A stretch of DNA of 64,000 nucleotides from Botrytis cinerea B05.10 (Eukaryota; Ascomycota; Leotiomycetes; Helotiales; Sclerotiniaceae): the NCBI RefSeq assembly GCF_000143535.2, contig NC_037310.1, positions 372,001 through 436,000 on the forward strand, in the 5' to 3' direction. The notes beneath the pieces are model-generated. The model saw only the letters and a program-made list of their open reading frames with translations, searched no databases and was not told where the DNA came from. Position 1 is the first letter of the stretch; each line of letters starts with the position of its first letter. Below, one piece after another: positions 57,901 through 64,000 of this stretch. Position numbers and translations under genes: made by a program.

Positions 57901-58960
57901 AAAGGCTGAGCTTTTCGGTTGCTTTGAGTAGAATGCAAGTGCCGGGTTGAGTTACCATGCTACTAGTTGCAGCTCGAACGCTTTCCAAGCACAGATTTGA
58001 ATCGAGTTGTAGATAGCTAGTTTTAGTGAGATACACATTCGTGTATTCAGAAACAAATAAAGAATCGATAATAGCAATGGGAGTCTGTTAGTTCTCGTGC
58101 GTTTTACTATTTTGTCGTGTGCAATGGAACGTCCAAGTTGTATACTCCTGACTGTCAAAGATGAAAAGGTCGATCGGTAGGCGAGTAGCCGTCCCTGGTT
58201 TGTATGTGTGTTCTCTATAGCCCGACTCTGGAGAAAGGGAGGGGAAGAGGGGTGGTTAAATTGATATACTGTCCATCTAGCTACCTCGCATAATGTGGGG
58301 AATGTATAAGATACTATCACAGGTCACTTTATCACACAAGAAATGAAAACTAGCTACGGTGTAGCCATCTGGAGTTTAGAAATGGCTAGTGAATAACTAG
58401 GTAGGTGATTGCATTGTGTTTTTTATTGGATATATGTATTCATTTTCGAGGGATCTTGTATAGTGATATCTGATAGGGATAGATGCCGGACACCGGACAC
58501 TGATGGGTGTAACGGGAGGGGGGTCGTAGATTATGATGTGTGGGAGGAGAAGGGAGCAGTAGATTGTGAGGTATGTATGTTTCTATGTTTGTCGGAATGG
58601 AATTCATGGGAGAGACTCGAGAGGTGTTTGGGAGGGTTGTTGGTTTGGGAGTGTATGAGTACTTGATGGTCATTAGTTTGGTAGGGCAGAGTAGATTCAA
58701 TGTTTATAGCTGTCTGTAAATGAAAGATGTGCTGTTAAACGGAAGTAAGGAAGTAAGGAGGGAGGGAGGAAATCACGTGATGGTCTTAAATCCGAGTGCA
58801 AGATCGCGCTAGTGTGGTGTTTATCTAGACTGAACGCGACGGACCTCGTGAGTAGAGTCCAACCAAACAAAATCTTCTCGAGAGTATCTCCTGATGTAGT
58901 ATGGCTTGGAGTCATGGGCAAATCGTTTCTTCCTTCGTTCTTCGGAGTATTTCCGAAAAG

Positions 58961-59037
58961 GGAAAATAGTCTCTGATAGGCCAGAATATCGGCTTCCTCG
59001 GTCGTGTTTCCTAGAGTGGAAAATACTCTCTGATAGG
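58961..59037. repeat. Pair of 20-bp direct repeats upstream of the SDR
   Basis: GGAAAATAGTCTCTGATAGG at 58961-58980 recurs with one change (GTC to CTC) at 59018-59037, 57 bp apart. A TTTCC block also precedes both copies. They lie about 250-325 bp upstream of the SDR start codon. Confidence 0.85.
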
Positions 59038-59186
59038 ATGGATGTCTATACTAAAGCTTGGAATGAGGATCTCAAGATCAATTCATCGTGTCAACGATAG
59101 AACGATATCCAGAAACTTCAATGGCTTCGCATGGAGTTTGTGCTAGATCCGATTTCCGTCTTCTCTTGATGTAGAGATGGAATTGC

Positions 59187-59194
59187 TATAAATA
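59187..59194 (+). promoter_or_regulatory. TATA box of the SDR gene
   Basis: TATAAATA sits 92 bp upstream of the SDR start codon, in a normal position for a fungal core promoter. Assignment is by sequence and position only. Confidence 0.5.
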
Positions 59195-59285
59195 TAATGT
59201 ATATCCCACTGACAAAATAGATCATATACTTTCAGAAACAAACATATCAAACGACTACCCCTCGAGTTCTCATCATAAACCGAAA

Positions 59286-60149
59286 ATGGCATCCCGTACA
59301 ATCGTTCTCATTACCGGCGCAAATAGTGGTATTGGCTATGAAGCAGTAAAGGCCTTTCTACAATCTACCAAACCTTACCATATCCTTTTTGGTGCTCGTT
59401 CTTTGGGAAAGGCTCGAATTGCCGTTGAGGATTTGAAGAAGGAAGTTCCAGAGTCTAAGAATACAATTGAAACACTCGAGGTTGATCTTGTGAGTGATGA
59501 GAGTATTGAGAAGGCTTTTGAGACGGTCAAGGAGAAGTATGGGAGAGTTGATTCATTGGTTAACAATGCCGGTATGTAATTTTTTCTTCACATATCTTAA
59601 AAATGTAAAAGCAAAACTGATTTGTTTCCTCTTCTAGGCGCAACATATGATATCGCATATATAAACGGTAAAGGAACACTCCGTGAATGTTTCAACAACG
59701 CCTACGATGTCAATGTAGCTGGTACTCACGTCCTCACCTCCACATTCATACCCCTCCTCTTCAAATCCTCCGATCCTCGTCTGATATTCGTTACTGGCCT
59801 ATCAGCCATCAATCAAGCGGCGCAAAAATATTTCCCAACCCCTCCACAACCCGCTGGATGGCCCAAGAAAATCGGCTTCGAAACCATCGGTTACAGATGT
59901 TCGAAAGTGGCACTTAATATGTTGATGTTGGATTGGAATCATAAGTTGCAGGCGGATGGAGTAAAGGTTTGGGCTGTGGGACCGGGCATGTGCGCTACGA
60001 ATCTTGGGGGGTTAGGTCCAGAGCTTGCGTATAAGATGGGCTGTGAGCATCCTAGTAGGGGAGGATTGATTATTAGGAGTGTGATTGAGGGAGAGAGAGA
60101 TGAGGATGTGGGGAAGATTGTAGGGAGGGATGGTGTGATTGATTGGTGA
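59286..60149 (+). CDS. Short-chain dehydrogenase/reductase
   Basis: NAD(P)-dependent classical SDR. Two exons, 59286-59571 and 59638-60149, give 265 aa; the intron splits the Gly codon of NNAG. Motifs: cofactor-binding T10-GANSGIG, NNAG at 93-96, catalytic S151 (VTGLSAIN) and Y181-x3-K185 (YRCSKVALN), followed by AVGPGMCATNLGG, the usual PG loop. Lengths and spacing are normal and all catalytic residues are present. Arg after the first turn is in SLGKAR rather than directly after the second strand, so cofactor preference is unclear. The substrate is unknown. The gene stands alone. Confidence 0.94.
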
Positions 60150-60596
60150 GTGAGTGAGGGTGAGGGTGATGGTAGGTATTGTTGGGTAAGAAGTATGGGA
60201 TAGTTAGTTATTTATTTTCTTATACGCAGTATTTTCAGGCAATGCTTCTGCTCTCAAGCTTTTGGAATACCAATGGGTAGTATACCATACCATAAGTACG
60301 TTAAAAATATCCCTTCTTTATTTCAACAGCACCATCCATTTTATCAAGTCTTTGCGTACATAAGAATGAGATAGGTGGTGAACTCTTATTAGCTCAAGCT
60401 GGGCAATCGATACACTTAGCCGGTTCTCTTCACTCAGTGCGTATCGCAATCACAAAAATGACTATTAGATAACTTGGGGGCTTGCTAAATGTGTTGCGGT
60501 TGTGTTGGGGTGTTGTAATATGGATAGATGGATGAATGAATGAATGAATGTAAAGTTGCTAAGGGATTTATGAGGGAGTGACGTGGATTAATTACT

Positions 60597-60639
<43 letters not shown>

Positions 60640-63600
60640 GAGAGCAGTTTCGATGTGCATTTTGAATTTTGTTGTATTGTCGTCGTGATTATTGTTATTA
60701 TCTCTCTGTATATGGGAAGCGTTGTATTGTTGTTTCATTGTTATGTTGTTCTGTTGTTTTGTGGTGAGATGAGATGAAATAAGAACGAGGATGAGGATAA
60801 CAACTCAAATATTAATTTCTAGTTTTTTGAATGGGTGGTGCTGTAGGTAGCTAGAGAGGGGTGAGGGGGATGGGGAGAGAGGGGGCTTAATGGTATATTC
60901 ACTAGTTTGTGTTTGTACTTGCGGATTATAGTAAATGGTGGATGGTAGATGGTGGGGTAAGGAGGAGTAGCGAGATTTCAAGGTTAAGGAATTTCTATAG
61001 CATTGGTGTTTAAGGAGTCTAAATCCTGGATTCAGTGTTGCAGCGATAATAGTGACTGGCCAGCTGTTGGCTATTTGAGGGTCTGTGGGCTTGAATTGGA
61101 GTATGAGGGTTTGGGTGTGTACTGAAATATCAGACTATCATATTTTTTATTGTTGTCTTGGGATGGGATGTTGGTGTGAAATAGTGGTGCTTTGCAGTGT
61201 TATCGGGATGATATTTGTTGTTGTTTTTGGTTTATTGGGGAGGGCGGTCATGGGAAAGGGGGGGGGAGTACTAGTATTTGATATTTACGAAGTGTTTGGA
61301 AAGGTATGTTAGTTGGTGAGTCGATGGGAAGGACCCCCCCAAAAAACACTTAATCATTATTAGATGTGGAACCCAGTTTGAGAATGATAGACAATGGAAC
61401 TGTTTGTGAAAAGTACACGATTTTTATAACGCGTTGTGAAACTGAGGTTAGGATATTCTCCGTCTAATTTTTCATCTGGGAGAGGCAAGAGATGATATCC
61501 GCAGCTCTGTTACCAACGTCATTCACTAGAAGCGGAATCGAGAGTCTGATAGGACCTGCAATTTGAAAGGCGGGGGTTATTTATACTTCCCTTCTTCTCT
61601 ATTCTAAATCAACAACCCAATAATGTCCTTCACTGATATCCTCAGGTCTTGCGGATTGTGTGCTGGTTGTTTGATGTGTGTGCTTCTTTTTCCTTTTTTC
61701 TATATTATTAGATAGTGTCCAGAAGTTTTGGATTAGATCATTCACCCTTTCCTACTTGATTTATCACTGTCAATGTTTGCCGATTTGGTTAGTTTGGTTT
61801 TATTGCTGTTGGATGGGTCATAGTTATTGTCGCTTTCTATTTGGTGTTCTCCTTGCCGAATGATATAGGATTGGAGTGGAGAAAGTAAGTAAGTCAGTCA
61901 ACCAGTCTACTCATTCGTAGTTTTTAGTAACGAATTCGTTCGCTGCTTATTTCATCTTGTTTGTATCCGGCTCTGACATTAGATGGGCAATCGCTTGGTG
62001 TTGGGCATCGTGGCAATAAATTACATAATATACATAAGAGACACAAGAGACATCTAGGAGAAGTATATTTATAATACTTGAATAACGCAATCGATGACGA
62101 AATTTCTTCTGGAATCTTATCGGGGATGGGATGGGTATTATCGTCTGATACTGATATATCTCCGGCCGCCAAGTACTTTCTCGAAATGTGTCAATGGTAC
62201 TGGTTTTGAATCTTAAGTCTTGAATATGAATTCGAACTGCACATTGATATTGGATATAAGACCTTTTCTATATGGCAGATTTTACTTTTTTCGTGGGAGT
62301 CTGGGGGTGTGTTTAAATGCGCTGAGTCTTTACTTTTCTGTCAAATATGCGGTAGGTTCTTGCAGGTATTCTTGGGGGACTTCAAGTGGATCACTTAATC
62401 ATTCTGGATGAGCAGATATTGTTGAGGTCGATGTGGAAATTAAAATGAGGAACTGATGGACTTGGTTGATGGTCTGGTGGGTTCCTCGGTTGTTTGAGGG
62501 GTATTGGATAGGTAAAGATTTATGGGAGATCTTGCAGCTGTTCTTTTTGATATATAGTTAATCTTGAATTTCGCGCATCTTTTAGATACCATAGCTACAA
62601 TCAGTACAATGATGTAACAACGCATAGCGGAAAACATGGGCCAGAAACCACGGCTTGGTTTCTGAAGAAAGAGCGCTGATACTTTGGCATGTGAAGCACA
62701 TCCAAATAAGTAGCGAGAAGTCTTTGAGAAGAGAATAGAGATTCTGAAAACCGATTGTGATGCCCAAAGTACAGATCAGTAGATGAAAGAACTCTGAATG
62801 GGCATGACGAGCCTGGGTGTGGTTTGAGAATTAAGAGTCATCGTATTGTGGAGAGGCATATATAGATATAGATTAGTTGGAGTTTGAACACATAATGATC
62901 TGGAAAAAGTTGCAACAGAAGTGTGCAGAATCTCAGTGTTGTTTTCCTTGACAATCTCGAATTACTGAAAGCGACAGTCAGAGTGAATATCACGAAATTC
63001 GAATACTGAACTGTTGTATTGAAACTTGTGCTAGTGGTTATGATGAGATTGTGGTGTAAACATAATTATCGCTGTCAATATTAAATACATCCTCCACTAT
63101 CATTCCAAATATAACCCGCAAGGAATTTCGGATGATAGGGTAACATCCACCTATCAAACCTGTTGTTTCCTTTCACAGTATTTGGCACCAACTTGGTAGA
63201 TGTTACATTTAGCTACTGTCAATCTTTAACTTTATACTAACAACTCATTGTGAAACTAAAAAGATAACATACTCACAAGTATTCCTCTTCCACTAAATAG
63301 AGAAAATTACCACGAAGAATCTTCATGTGTGCCGTGTAGCAGGAAAACCAGTACCGCCATGATCTACTACTTAGCATACTCCCCTCCACGCACACCTTGA
63401 CCAAACTACAGATGTTCCAAACTCTAAAGCCTTCACTATCTCAACAATGAAACTCCCAGGCGACGGTGAAACAAAACAAAACAAAAACAACACATCATCA
63501 TCACCACCAGAATCTCTTCACTATCGATTCTCATACTAGGGCTCTGAAACGGTGTACTATGAACGGGATTCAGATCTTGACGTTGAGCGGCGCAGTGCAG

Positions 63601-64000
63601 TATTTTCCAGCCAATTTCCCAAGACAGAAAAGAAAATGCAAACTAGAAAGTAAGATGTAAGTTACTGAATCCAAGACGCAGCGACTCCCATTCCAGTAAT
63701 CCATCCACTTCGATATACAATCCATACGAATCATAGAATAAAAAGTAGAATTAGCTCTGTTATAATAGTACACAAAAATATAATACGTTACACCCTTCCC
63801 ACGAAATCATCCATCGCTATGCAACTTTCCCTCTTTTCTATCTTACCCGTGTTTTTCCCTTCAATCCTCGCCCCATTCAACCTTCCAAACAACTCTTTAT
63901 CACCCGCTAAAACCTCGAGATATCACGTCCGAACAGCCAATTGATTGCCCTATTGTCGTTAGTTCCATTTCCGACGAAATATAACGAGAGCAATGAAAGA
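60150..64000. other. Gene-free right flank
   Basis: 3.85 kb without a supportable gene. It contains an AG dinucleotide run at 60599-60634 and long G/T-rich purine-pyrimidine skewed stretches up to about 61300. Overlapping minus frames around 62440-62767 look slightly protein-like but have no domain and no consistent splicing. Confidence 0.55.
60599..60634. repeat. GA dinucleotide microsatellite
   Basis: An uninterrupted GAGAGA run of about 36 bp, about 450 bp past the SDR stop codon. Confidence 0.96.

Larger units (their letters stand above)
51852..59285. other. 7.4 kb intergenic region between PNG1 and the SDR
   Basis: The divergent promoters of PNG1 and the SDR lie at its two ends. It contains a 7-bp (AATCGTC, drifting to TTCAGTC) repeat near 52003-52047, a CT run near 52386-52401, GTAGGTAG/GTGGGTAG-type repeats near 52545-52590, TCGTC-type repeats near 52737-52790 and the paired 20-bp repeat near 58961-59037. 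One doubtful minus-strand gene (54373-54932) is listed separately. Nothing else on either strand has recognisable coding features. Confidence 0.5.

Noticed and set aside
62440..62767. Two overlapping minus-strand frames with somewhat protein-like sequence
   Set aside because: Frames overlap, no start and splice pattern joins them, and no domain is visible.

Overview
This is nuclear DNA of a filamentous ascomycete. Genes are split by short GT-AG introns (about 45-206 bp) with CTAAC/CTGAC-like branch points and stand singly on both strands. Intergenic DNA is AT-rich and full of microsatellites. The families present (Zn2Cys6 regulator, fungal P450, HeLo-like/ankyrin protein, TRK potassium transporter, PNG1) and the intron style suggest a leotiomycete such as the Botrytis/Sclerotinia group. 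That placement is inference. I rebuilt fifteen protein genes by choosing splice sites that keep the frame and restore family motifs; for each, the exon lengths sum to a multiple of three.

Left part (1-17.6 kb): a gene-free stretch, an aquaporin (3345-4933), then a 9.3 kb gene desert with decayed repeats. A one-exon acidic protein (14228-15211) follows, with an unusual C-terminal six-cysteine cluster.

Centre (17.6-37 kb): a Zn2Cys6 transcription factor, ribosomal protein uS5 (RPS2), a signal-anchored Ser/Ala/Pro-rich surface-type protein, a large Gln/Pro-rich orphan on the minus strand and a CYP7/8-like P450. Next come two tandem paralogous secreted proteins of 256 and 258 aa sharing an intron position, and then the ribosome biogenesis WD40 protein UTP4. 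A ten-copy 9-bp repeat lies just upstream of UTP4.

Right part (37-64 kb): a HeLo-like N-terminal domain fused directly to a Cys-containing middle region and ankyrin-type repeats with no NACHT, an F-box-like protein, TRK-type K+ transporter (minus), PNG1 (minus) with the catalytic cysteine replaced by valine, a 7.4 kb intergenic stretch with one doubtful minus-strand gene, and a short-chain dehydrogenase. The last 3.8 kb holds no gene I can support.

The genes do not form one pathway. Housekeeping genes (RPS2, UTP4, TRK, PNG1) alternate with accessory ones. The P450 plus the two secreted paralogs is the only group that looks like a functional neighbourhood. No clear mobile element, tRNA, rRNA or CRISPR array was found. 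The most notable observations are the PNG1 pseudo-catalytic site, the NACHT-less HeLo-like/ankyrin protein, the secreted paralog pair and the non-canonical cysteine cluster.
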